Part shown: piece after piece, positions 43,453-50,980 of the stretch
How the letters are laid out: each line of letters begins with the position of its first letter
Numbering within the stretch: the first letter of the stretch is position 1
Source of the DNA: Pirellulales bacterium
GTDB taxonomy: Bacteria; Planctomycetota; Planctomycetia; Pirellulales; Lacipirellulaceae
NCBI GenBank assembly: GCA_022448345.1
Contig: JAKVCB010000012.1
Coordinates: 1 to 50,980 of the forward strand
Reading direction: 5' to 3'
DNA: 50,980 nt
Translations under genes and position numbers: made by a program
The notes under the pieces: generated by a model
What the model was told of the DNA's origin: nothing
Database searches by the model: none
Seen by the model: the letters and a program-made list of their open reading frames with translations, nothing else

Positions 43453-45051
43453 GTGCTGCATTTTCTTACATGCTTGCTGCTATTTGCGATGCAAAGCCCC
43501 TCGGTGGGCGCTGCTGAGGGCTCTCCAACTCCAGTCACTGAATCTGCAGCTTCAGCAGGCGAAAAAGCCGCAACTTCCCAGGGTGCTGTGCACGCATCGG
43601 GGAAGTCGGCCTCGGTGCCACCCGCCGAATCTGCTCCGTCCGAAGCCAAACCAATCGAGACGGTTTCAACCTCGAGAGACGACACCTCCAGGTTGGGATA
43701 CCTGGTCGCTGCGGTCCTGTTCATTTTAGGCATCAAAGGAATGACCCATCCTCGCACGGCCGTTCGTGGGAATATGCTGGGGGCGCTGGGGATGTTGCTG
43801 GCCGTGATCGTGACTTTGCTGATTGCCGAAACGCCACCCTGGGTGATTGTGGCAGGTTTGCTGGTTGGCGGTGGCGTGGGGGTTGTTTTCGCCACCCGGG
43901 TACAAATGACGCAAATGCCACAGCTGGTGGCTTTGTTCAACGGTTTTGGGGGGATTGCTTCGGTTCTGGTGGCAGGCGTTGAGTCGCTGAAGTTAGCTGG
44001 CACCGACCAGCGGGTTGGTAGCTTTGCCGCTGCGCTGGCTGGATTGATTGGGGCGGTGACTTTCACAGGATCGCTGGTGGCGGCGGGAAAACTCCAGGAA
44101 CTGAAAATGTTCTGGAAACCATGGAGTTTTTCCGGGCAACAGCTTGTCAGCGGACTCCTGCTTGTTGGTTGTTTGGGGCTGGCAGTACTGATGTTGCTTG
44201 TCGGTGGCGCAAACTGGGTCTTTTGGGTTTTGATCATCCTGGCGGGTGTGTTGGGAGTATTCCTGGTCAGCCCGATTGGCGGTGCAGACATGCCCGTGGT
44301 GATTGCCCTTTTAAATTCTTACTCGGGAATCGCTGCTGCTGCAGCTGGTTTTGCCATTGATAACATTGTGCTTATTATTGCCGGTTCGCTGGTTGGTGCT
44401 TCTGGCCTGATTCTCACAAGCATCATGTGTAAGGCAATGAATCGTTCGCTGGCGAACGTGTTGTTCGCCAAACTTGGACCCACCTCTGATGGACCTTCCG
44501 CAGACGACGTTTACGAAGGAAAAATCAAGGCAACTTCAGCAGAAGAAGTCGCCATGCTGCTGGACGGGGTCAATCGGGTTGTCATTGTTCCAGGCTATGG
44601 TTTGGCGGTTGCCCAGGCCCAGCATACCGTACGAGATTTGGCGAATTTTCTCGAAGCCAAGGGAGTGACCGTCGAGTACGCGATCCACCCGGTCGCAGGC
44701 CGGATGCCTGGTCACATGAACGTTCTTCTCGCGGAAGCCGATGTGCCATACGAACAGCTCAAAGAAATGGAGGCCATCAATCCGACACTCAGTCAGGCGG
44801 ATGTGGCGATCGTTATCGGAGCCAATGACGTGGTCAATCCTGTCGCTAACACGGACCCTGAAAGTCCCATCGCGGGGATGCCCATTCTGAATGTGCATGA
44901 ATCACAGACTGTCATCGTTGTGAAAAGAAGTTTGTCTCCCGGGTTTGCCGGAATTCCCAATCCGCTCTTTGCAGCGGACAATTGTCTGATGTTGTTTGGT
45001 GATGGGAAGCAAGTGTTGGTCGATTTGGTCACCGCCCTCAAGGAAGGGTAA
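43453..45051 (+). CDS. pntB: NAD(P) transhydrogenase beta subunit with N-terminal extension
   Basis: 532 residues against about 465 in most bacteria. The beta subunit carries the remaining membrane helices (dII) and the NADP-binding domain dIII. The classic part begins at about residue 77 (SRLGYLVAAVLFILGIKGMT) and contains AVLMLLVGGANWVFW and the NADP region VIVPGYGLAVAQAQ, GRMPGHMNVLLAEADVPY and GANDVVNP. The first 75 residues are an extension: a signal-peptide-like segment (FLTCLLLFAMQSPSVGAA) then a Pro/Ala/Ser-rich linker. It starts at a GTG 6 bp after pntAB. The extension should place its linker outside the cytoplasm. It is unlikely to be a wrong start, because the upstream spacing fits so well. 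Confidence 0.93.
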   Translation: MLHFLTCLLLFAMQSPSVGAAEGSPTPVTESAASAGEKAATSQGAVHASGKSASVPPAESAPSEAKPIETVSTSRDDTSRLGYLVAAVLFILGIKGMTHPRTAVRGNMLGALGMLLAVIVTLLIAETPPWVIVAGLLVGGGVGVVFATRVQMTQMPQLVALFNGFGGIASVLVAGVESLKLAGTDQRVGSFAAALAGLIGAVTFTGSLVAAGKLQELKMFWKPWSFSGQQLVSGLLLVGCLGLAVLMLLVGGANWVFWVLIILAGVLGVFLVSPIGGADMPVVIALLNSYSGIAAAAAGFAIDNIVLIIAGSLVGASGLILTSIMCKAMNRSLANVLFAKLGPTSDGPSADDVYEGKIKATSAEEVAMLLDGVNRVVIVPGYGLAVAQAQHTVRDLANFLEAKGVTVEYAIHPVAGRMPGHMNVLLAEADVPYEQLKEMEAINPTLSQADVAIVIGANDVVNPVANTDPESPIAGMPILNVHESQTVIVVKRSLSPGFAGIPNPLFAADNCLMLFGDGKQVLVDLVTALKEG

Positions 45052-45055
45052 ACCG

Positions 45056-46234
45056 TTGCCAGCCGACTCGATTCTCGAATTGCCCCTCGATTCGAAATGG
45101 AAGCAGTCGTTTCGGCAGCGTCTCCGTCGTTGGTATGGCAAACACCGGCGCGAACTTCCCTGGCGCAAAACACGCGACCCCTATGCGGTGTGGGTCAGCG
45201 AAATCATGCTTCAACAAACGCAGGTGGAAACTGTGCGGCCGTATTTCGAGCGGTTTATGGCCGCTTTTCCAACGGTGACGGCTCTTGCTGAGGTAAAGCA
45301 AGAGGAAGTGCTCCGGTTGTGGGAAGGTCTTGGTTATTACCGCCGGGCAAGGCAGATGCACGATGCTGCCCGGAAAATTGCAGTCGAATTGGATGGAGTA
45401 TTTCCGCAGACGGTCGCTTCCCTGCAGCAACTTCCAGGGGTGGGGCGTTACACAGCTGGCGCAATTGTGTCGATCGCATTCGATCAACCGGCGCCAATTC
45501 TGGAGGCAAACACCATACGACTGCTAAGTCGGGTACTCGGTTATCGCAAAGATCCCACCAAAACTCCGGGCCAAAAACTGTTGTGGGAGATGGCCGGCGA
45601 GATTCTCCCGAGAAAAAATGTTGCAGACTTCAATCAGGCTTTGATGGAACTTGGATCGCTTGTTTGCAGGCCAGGTAGTCCCATCTGCGATGACTGTCCC
45701 ATTCAAACCCAGTGTGCTGCTTGTCAGGCCGGATTGCAGTCAAAGATCCCAGTGCCCAAGCGGAAAAAACCGTTGACCGACTTGCACGAAGCGGCGGTCG
45801 TAGTGACGAAGAATAAAAGTGTGTTGTTGCGACAATGCGCCGAAGGAGAGCGTTGGGCAGGACTTTGGGATTTTCCCCGTTTTGAAATGGAAGCGACCTT
45901 GAAAGACCCTTCCAGTGTCTTCTCCAATCGTCCGCCGTCGACCGACAGTGAGATCGACCATGTAGTTCACGACGAAATTGTCGAAAAAGTACACGCACTT
46001 ACAGGCATCACCTGCTTGCCGGGTACTCTATTGCAAACAATCAAACATGGTGTGACACGGTATCGCATCACCCTGGACTGTTATACAGCTCAGTATGCGC
46101 TGGGGCGCATTCGCCCGAGAGCTGCAAAACCTGTCCGCTGGACTCCCGTAGGCGAGTTAGGGAACTACGCTCTCAGTACAACCGGCCGCAAGATTGCCCG
46201 GTCAATTGCCATTCGGGAAAAAGACGCCCCATAG
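45056..46234 (+). CDS. mutY: A/G-specific adenine glycosylase MutY (Glu at the catalytic Asp position)
   Basis: 392 residues from a TTG at 45056, 4 nt after the pntB stop and with AAGGAAGGG inside the pntB end, suggesting coupled translation. It removes adenine opposite 8-oxoguanine. Visible: LPWRKTRDPYAVWVSEIMLQ (catalytic Glu in SEIMLQQTQ), LPGVGRYTAGAIVS (helix-hairpin-helix), the iron-sulfur motif C-x6-C-x2-C-x5-C (CRPGSPICDDC then PIQTQC) and a C-terminal MutT-like domain (WAGLWDFPRFE). The block that reads PILDGNVKRVLAR in E. coli reads PILEANTIRLLSR here, so the catalytic Asp is Glu. Placement behind pntB links oxidative repair with NADPH supply, by inference. Confidence 0.93.
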   Translation: MPADSILELPLDSKWKQSFRQRLRRWYGKHRRELPWRKTRDPYAVWVSEIMLQQTQVETVRPYFERFMAAFPTVTALAEVKQEEVLRLWEGLGYYRRARQMHDAARKIAVELDGVFPQTVASLQQLPGVGRYTAGAIVSIAFDQPAPILEANTIRLLSRVLGYRKDPTKTPGQKLLWEMAGEILPRKNVADFNQALMELGSLVCRPGSPICDDCPIQTQCAACQAGLQSKIPVPKRKKPLTDLHEAAVVVTKNKSVLLRQCAEGERWAGLWDFPRFEMEATLKDPSSVFSNRPPSTDSEIDHVVHDEIVEKVHALTGITCLPGTLLQTIKHGVTRYRITLDCYTAQYALGRIRPRAAKPVRWTPVGELGNYALSTTGRKIARSIAIREKDAP

Positions 46235-46334
46235 CGGGGCAACCCCGAAACAACTCATGCCAGGTTGTTGGTAGCGCACTCTGCGGGAAAGTCCAGTGCA
46301 TCAACGTCTATCGAGGTGCAGGTCGCCTGTGTTT

Positions 46335-47240
46335 CTAGCTGCTGTTTTGGTCGGCCGATTGCTGAAGATTGACGTTCATATAGGGGTAAGGGATGTCAAT
46401 GTTCGCACGGTCTAATTCCAGTTTTACAGCACGAATCAACGCCTGCTTCACAATAAGGAAATTGCTTGCATTCACCCAGACGCGGATCGACCAGTTCACA
46501 CTGGAATCTCCCAAGTCTGACAAAATGACGGCGGGTTCCGGATCCTTTAGAACGTCAGATACTTCTCCCACCGCCTTCAGCAGTAGGTTGCGGACCTGGT
46601 CAATGTCAGCGTCGTAACTCACACCCACATCGACTTCGACACGTCGCTGTGTATGAAATGACAAGTTCTCGATGACCGATCCAAAGACCTCTTTGTTCGG
46701 TATGATAATCCGACGGTTGTCAAACGTGTCAACGTGCGTGGTGAAGAGAGCTATTTCGTCAACCTTGCCTGTCTGAGATTGCGTTTTGATGACGTCCCCT
46801 ACCTTGTAGGGACGAAATGCCAGCAGCATGGCTCCGGCGGCAAAGTTCGCGAGGGTGCCCTGAAGGGCCAAACCAATGGCCAAACCAGCGGCGCCAATGA
46901 CTGCGGCAAAGCTCGTCGTTTGAATTCCAAATTTCCCCAAAACGCCAAGACCTACTAACAGCATCAGTCCCCAGCGAACCAGTTTAGCTGCAAATTTAGT
47001 CAACGTTTCATCAAAATGCATACGGTTCAGACTGGTCCGCAGAATGCGTGCGACCCAGGAAGATATAATCCAGGCAAAAAACAGGAAAAGGAACAGGAGG
47101 AGGACGCGCCCGCCATAATGGCCGATTAGAAAAAACACCTCATTGGTTTGGATGTCGGCAAAATCAAGACTTTTCAACTTGGTTATTGCCTCTTGCTGCT
47201 CGGGGTGGGTAAGGGCAAGGTTCAACGGTGCTTTTTGCAT
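46335..47240 (-). CDS. mscS: Small-conductance mechanosensitive channel (MscS family)
   Basis: 301 residues. Three membrane helices; the pore helix region GAAGLAIGLALQGTLANFAAG with its Gly/Ala pattern is typical of MscS TM3, followed by RPYKVGDVIKTQSQTGKVDEI (beta domain) and NRRIIIPNKEVFGSVIENLS. It opens when the membrane stretches after hypo-osmotic shock. AGGAGG 6 nt before the ATG is an ideal ribosome site. It follows trpC by 51 bp on the same strand, likely one transcript, and converges with mutY. Confidence 0.95.
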   Translation of the reverse strand: MQKAPLNLALTHPEQQEAITKLKSLDFADIQTNEVFFLIGHYGGRVLLLFLFLFFAWIISSWVARILRTSLNRMHFDETLTKFAAKLVRWGLMLLVGLGVLGKFGIQTTSFAAVIGAAGLAIGLALQGTLANFAAGAMLLAFRPYKVGDVIKTQSQTGKVDEIALFTTHVDTFDNRRIIIPNKEVFGSVIENLSFHTQRRVEVDVGVSYDADIDQVRNLLLKAVGEVSDVLKDPEPAVILSDLGDSSVNWSIRVWVNASNFLIVKQALIRAVKLELDRANIDIPYPYMNVNLQQSADQNSS

Positions 47241-47291
47241 AAGGGACCTCCTGTGTACTCGTTTTGATTCCTTCAGAAACCAAAAAATAAT

Positions 47292-48083
47292 TCAACCACT
47301 TTGGGGACCTAACAACTGGGTGATTGCAGCCCCGATATCTGGCTGCCTCATTAACGATTCGCCCACTAGGATTGCGTCGATTCCGGCGCTGGCCAACAAG
47401 GTGACATCGGCGGATGTGGTGATACCGCTTTCTCCCACGAGCAAGCAGTCACTCGGGATTTGACTGCGGAGGCGGATCGCGTGGTGTAGATCGACTTCGA
47501 ATGTGTGTAAGTTGCGATTGTTGACACCAATAAGTGTGGCTCCTGCCTCAAGCACCCGAGACAGGTTGTCAGGTTCGTAAAGTTCGACCAGGGGTGTCAT
47601 GCCTAACGCGATGGTCTCATTGAACAATTTTCGGAGATTGCAGTCATCGAGGCATTCGGCGATCAATAGGACAGCATCGGCACCAGCTACGCGGGCCTCC
47701 AGAAGTTGGTAAGTGTCCAGAATAAAGTCTTTTCGCAACACCGGTATGTCGACCACGGCGCGAATTTTTCGCAGATAATCGAGACTGCCCTGAAAATAAG
47801 TTTCGTCGGTCAAGACACTTATGCACGACGCACCATATCGTTGGTAAGTTGTGGCAATCTCAACAGGATCGAAATCAGCCCGGATTAGACCAGCCGATGG
47901 GCTGGCCTTTTTAACCTCTGCGATTAACTTGATGGGTCCATCAGCTGCCAGCGATCCAAAGAATTCGCGTACTTCGGGGGCGTCGGCCAGTGCTGCACGA
48001 AGTTCCTCCTCAGGACGTACGGCCTTGGCAGAAGCAATTTCCTGCAACTTCGTGGCGACAATTTTGTCGAGAATGGTGGGCAT
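47292..48083 (-). CDS. trpC: Indole-3-glycerol-phosphate synthase
   Basis: 263 residues; closes the indole ring in tryptophan synthesis. IAEVKKASPSAGLIRADFDP holds the signature with catalytic Lys, and ISVLTDETYFQGSLDYLRKI, PVLRKDFILDTYQLLEARVAGADAVLLI, VNNRNLHTFEVDL and LVGESGITTSADV follow in the expected order around the TIM barrel. It is a stand-alone gene, not part of a trp operon here. GAGAGG before the ATG supports the start. Confidence 0.97.
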   Translation of the reverse strand: MPTILDKIVATKLQEIASAKAVRPEEELRAALADAPEVREFFGSLAADGPIKLIAEVKKASPSAGLIRADFDPVEIATTYQRYGASCISVLTDETYFQGSLDYLRKIRAVVDIPVLRKDFILDTYQLLEARVAGADAVLLIAECLDDCNLRKLFNETIALGMTPLVELYEPDNLSRVLEAGATLIGVNNRNLHTFEVDLHHAIRLRSQIPSDCLLVGESGITTSADVTLLASAGIDAILVGESLMRQPDIGAAITQLLGPQSG

Positions 48084-48510
48084 TGCCTCTCTCCGCGGTA
48101 TACCGTAACGGGTGTTCGCTCAATTGCACTTTGATTTCAAGCAATTTTGAAGACCAGGGGAAGGTCGGCTCGATTTTTGCGGCTCTCTTCAGTAGCCGGG
48201 AGAACCGGTCTTACCTTTCTCCGCAAATTACCAAACAACTCGTGATTTCAATTGTCCGGAATGATGAATTGCCTGCTTCCCTCCCCTGAATTAGCCCCTA
48301 GATGGCTCATTTTAGCAATCGCAATTTCCGGCAGTCCCATCGCCACAAACGACGAGAATTTGCCTGTGAGCTATCTTAACGGTCACGGCCAGAAACGCTA
48401 TCGTTGATTGTTCAAAATCAATCAGCATTTCGGTGCCAGCCACTAGCCAGTAGCCACTATTATCTGCCCGCTGCCATATTCTGCTAGCGAGGTGAGTGAG
48501 GTTTGTACAA

Positions 48511-49926
48511 ATGAGCGAATTCCGGAATGAACGCGACACGATGGGTGACATGCAGGTGCCAGCCGATGCGTTGTATGGGGCATCGACCGCGCGAGCAGTG
48601 GAAAACTTCCCCATTGCCAAGCGACCGGTCCCCCCAGAGGTGATTCATGGATTTGGATACCTCAAAGGGGCCTGTGCCCGAGCCAACCAAGAATTAGGAA
48701 AACTCGACACCAAGATTGTCGAAGCCATTCTCGCGGCGGCAGACGAGGTTGCCCAAGGAAAGCACGATTCTCATTTTCCGGTGGACGTGTTCCAGACTGG
48801 TTCTGGGACGTCAACCAACATGAATGCCAATGAAGTGATTGCAAATCTTGCAAATGTTGAGCTTGGCTTCGGTTGTGGAGCAAAAGGAGAACAGGGAGCA
48901 GTCCACCCGAATGACCACGTCAACATGGGGCAATCTTCCAACGATACATTTCCCACAGCAATGCACATCGCTGCAGCTTTGACCATGGGGACCGGCCTGA
49001 TTCCTGCACTTGACCGGTTAGCAGGGGAACTTGACAGGAAATCGCGTGAGTGGGACGAACTGGTGAAGATTGGCCGCACGCATTTGATGGATGCAACGCC
49101 GATCCGGGTTGGCCAGGTGTTTTCGGGTTACGCCGCACAAGCCAGGCTGTCCAAGGTGCGGGCTGAGCGGGCATTGAAGCGGGTGGAGGAAAACATGCCT
49201 ATTGGCGGGACCGCAGTCGGTACTGGAATCAACACACATCCAGAGTTTGCGCGTCGCGTTTGTAAAATCCTGAGTGACCAACTAGGCAACAAGTTTTGTG
49301 AAGCTGCCAATCATCCCGAAGCGCAAGCGGCCAAAGACACATTCGTAGAAGCGCACGGGGAGTTGAAAACGATAGCCGTGGCGTTGTCAAAGATTGCCAA
49401 CGACATTCGACATCTTGGTTCAGGACCCCGTTGTGGTATCGCCGAACTCAACCTGCCGACTATTCAGCCAGGCTCTTCAATCATGCCTGGTAAAGTAAAT
49501 CCTGTAATCTGCGAATCGGTAATCCAGGTCACTTGTCGAGTCCTTGGCAATGATTCCGTAGTGACGACTGCTGGGCTAGGCGGTGTTGGATCAATATTCG
49601 AGCTGAATGTTGCAATGCCAGTTATGATTGATGCCTTTCTCGACTCGGTGAGGTTGTTAACAAACGTTGTTAATGTCTTCAGGGAAAAATTACTTGTCGG
49701 CCTGGAAGTCAATGAAGCCCGTTGCCGCGAACTGATTGATCAATCACTGATGATGGTTACATCCCTCGCTCCGGCCATTGGTTATGATCGGGCAACCGCA
49801 CTGGCCAAGGATGCCTTCAAATCAGGCAAAACAATTCGAGAATTGTGCCGCGAGCAGCAGGTGCTACCAGAAGCAGAACTGGAGATCGCCCTCGATCCCC
49901 GTCGCATGACAGAACCACGCGCCTGA
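48511..49926 (+). CDS. fumC: Fumarate hydratase class II
   Basis: 471 residues. Hydrates fumarate to malate in the citric acid cycle. Start at the ATG 48511, which has GAGG 9 nt upstream; a GTG at 48496 would add five residues. Family marks: MGDMQVPADALYGASTARAVENF, QTGSGTSTNMNANEVIANLA, GRTHLMDATPIRVGQVFSGY and the signature GSSIMPGKVNPVICE with the catalytic Ser. The order of blocks and length match FumC, with no sign of aspartase-specific residues. Stands alone in the plus direction, 427 bp from the divergent trpC. Confidence 0.96.
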   Translation: MSEFRNERDTMGDMQVPADALYGASTARAVENFPIAKRPVPPEVIHGFGYLKGACARANQELGKLDTKIVEAILAAADEVAQGKHDSHFPVDVFQTGSGTSTNMNANEVIANLANVELGFGCGAKGEQGAVHPNDHVNMGQSSNDTFPTAMHIAAALTMGTGLIPALDRLAGELDRKSREWDELVKIGRTHLMDATPIRVGQVFSGYAAQARLSKVRAERALKRVEENMPIGGTAVGTGINTHPEFARRVCKILSDQLGNKFCEAANHPEAQAAKDTFVEAHGELKTIAVALSKIANDIRHLGSGPRCGIAELNLPTIQPGSSIMPGKVNPVICESVIQVTCRVLGNDSVVTTAGLGGVGSIFELNVAMPVMIDAFLDSVRLLTNVVNVFREKLLVGLEVNEARCRELIDQSLMMVTSLAPAIGYDRATALAKDAFKSGKTIRELCREQQVLPEAELEIALDPRRMTEPRA

Positions 49927-49927
49927 G

Positions 49928-50122
49928 TTAGGCTGGCTGTCGGGCCAACGATCCTTCGTGATTGCACCGTATAACCTTCTGCTGGCTCTCTAGCACCGTC
50001 TTGCACTCGGTAAACAGCCCCAGTTTTTTGGAGGTTGCCTTCCTGCGGGAGTGCAAGCAGTCTCGTAGTAGCGGTGACAAATCAATCATGAGCTGTCGAT
50101 CTTGATTGGCCTTCTCGTCCAC
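49928..50122 (-). CDS. Possible small protein (64 aa), uncertain
   Basis: Frame on the minus strand from a GTG at 50122 (or an ATG 11 codons later) to a stop 2 bp from the end of fumC. The sequence SPLLRDCLHSRRKATSKKLG is basic and helical. No ribosome site and no known family; it may be fortuitous. Confidence 0.3.
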   Translation of the reverse strand: MDEKANQDRQLMIDLSPLLRDCLHSRRKATSKKLGLFTECKTVLESQQKVIRCNHEGSLARQPA

Positions 50123-50372
50123 CGCCGGCCACCAAAGGGTTAAGCTGGGAAAACTTTTCTGGTTTTATCGATTGTTCGCATGTTTTCAGTTAGGACAACG
50201 GCACCGATTGGTCGATAGTCGAAAATGCAACCAGACTGCGGTATCTCAGCGGCAGATATCAGTGCCGCCTTCAGTTGCTAGCCCCCTGGGCTGGAGTGCA
50301 GGCGGTACCAAGTCGAAGTTCAAACCTGGTCCCCTTGACCCTTTAGACGCCACAAATCATTCAGGTAGAACT
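50123..50372. other. Intergenic region before the right-edge gene
   Basis: Divergent region between the uncertain small frame and the repeat-protein gene. No distinct hairpin or promoter match was found. Confidence 0.35.
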
Positions 50373-50980
50373 ATGACGCTCGAATTACATTCTCACACGG
50401 TTTTTCTCCGCGGAGCTCTTGTCGCAAACGTGTTCTTTGCGATTCTAACAGGCACTGTCCGGGGGCAATCTCCAGAGATCGAATTTGCTAGCAAACGCGT
50501 CATCGGTGCTGCGAGCAAAAAGCTTGACCAACCAAAAGTGGCAAAACCAGCAAATGACACTTGGACGGATGACAGTGGGTTTGTGATCATAAGCGATGAA
50601 CCGGCATCCAAGCAGCAACCGGCAGCCAAGCAGCAACCGGCAGCCAAGCAGCAACCGGCAGCCAAGCAGCAACCGACAACTGATACCAGAGTACGAGGTG
50701 CCCTGAACGAAAATAAGAGTCGCTACAGCAGGCCAACCGAACAGATCCTAAACTTGGACGACCGCAGACAAGGGTCGTTGTTGGGATCCATGGAAGACCT
50801 GAGTGCGAAGTTCAATTTTCCTTTGCTAAGTGGCAAGCGCGCCAAGGCAAGTCCCCGAGGCGACAAACAATCCACAAGTATTTTAGCTGCAATGGCTGAT
50901 CGGTTGGGGCAAACCAACCCGCGATCTAAAGTGCCACCAGTGCGAGATCCGAAGGTTGTGCCAGCTGACTTCAACAATCG
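50373..50980 (+). CDS. Exported low-complexity repeat protein, cut by the right edge
   Basis: The frame is open from the ATG at 50373 to the window end (202 codons and on). A signal peptide (ALVANVFFAILTGTVRG) is followed by a Lys/Ala/Pro region. Residues 77-100 hold four six-residue repeats PASKQQ/PAAKQQ, encoded by 18-bp units at 50602-50673. The following part is basic (RYSRPTEQILNLDDRRQGS). I recognise no family; the repeats suggest a flexible spacer leading to a domain beyond the window. No clear ribosome site; AGGTAGAA lies about 8 nt before the ATG. Confidence 0.6.
   Translation, partial: MTLELHSHTVFLRGALVANVFFAILTGTVRGQSPEIEFASKRVIGAASKKLDQPKVAKPANDTWTDDSGFVIISDEPASKQQPAAKQQPAAKQQPAAKQQPTTDTRVRGALNENKSRYSRPTEQILNLDDRRQGSLLGSMEDLSAKFNFPLLSGKRAKASPRGDKQSTSILAAMADRLGQTNPRSKVPPVRDPKVVPADFNN
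50602..50673. repeat. Four 18-bp tandem repeats
   Basis: Four adjacent units of CCGGCAGCCAAGCAGCAA; the first has T for G at one position and the other three are identical. They encode PAAKQQ repeats in frame. Confidence 0.9.

Noticed and set aside
43149-44291. Long minus-strand open frame (380 codons) opposite pntAB/pntB
   Set aside because: Rich in Ser, Pro, Thr and Ala, no ribosome site, and exactly antisense to well-conserved genes; a codon-bias shadow.

Overview
The window looks like a stretch of core chromosome from a planctomycete (Planctomycetota, probably Pirellulales-like). This is inferred from gene content and style: short operons spread over both strands, frequent weak or absent Shine-Dalgarno sites, large secreted proteins of unknown function, Tat-exported NHL-propeller and PQQ-propeller proteins, a BshC-like protein, an enlarged RseP protease and a split PntAA/PntAB/PntB transhydrogenase. 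No rRNA, tRNA, CRISPR array, transposase or prophage module was seen. The genes at both window ends are cut.

Layout. 1-9.5 kb (all minus): a truncated subtilisin-like secreted protein, an exported unknown, a WecA/MraY-type lipid-linked sugar transferase, a WcaF-like acetyltransferase, an exported heavy-metal-associated protein paired with a Cys-motif lipoprotein, a BshC-like protein and a family 2 glycosyltransferase. 10.2-18.2 kb (plus): a DUF481 beta-barrel, a YiiD-type thioesterase, a small heat-shock protein behind a striking sigma-54-like promoter with an array of inverted repeats, an 898-residue exported unknown and a PQQ-like propeller. 18.3-24.3 kb: dxr and rseP (minus), divergent from ftsH (plus). 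24.5-29.4 kb: a Tat NHL protein, an ATP-grasp enzyme divergent from a fatty acid desaturase, and a ketopantoate-reductase-family enzyme. 29.5-38.1 kb (all minus): an RNase Z-like hydrolase, scpA, a Cys-rich repeat protein, a lipoprotein, a KAP-like P-loop NTPase with membrane helices, an NtrC-type sigma-54 activator, xerC and a small conserved protein. 38.1-39.1 kb holds no intact gene. 39.1-50.9 kb: bshB1, a tiny lipoprotein, an M32 carboxypeptidase, the operon pntAA-pntAB-pntB-mutY, trpC-mscS (minus), fumC and the start of an exported repeat protein.

Themes. Redox and thiol homeostasis recur: bshB1 and a BshC-like gene for bacillithiol, transhydrogenase for NADPH, MutY for 8-oxoguanine mismatches, and metal/thiol exported proteins. 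Envelope work recurs too: WecA, GT2, WcaF, Dxr (isoprenoid carrier supply), RseP, FtsH, MscS and the DUF481 barrel. The best candidates for new biology are the sigma-54 promoter with TGCCAA-type repeats before hsp20, the KAP-like NTPase, the divergent BshC-like protein, a MutY with Glu where the catalytic Asp normally sits, and the enlarged RseP and PntB proteins.
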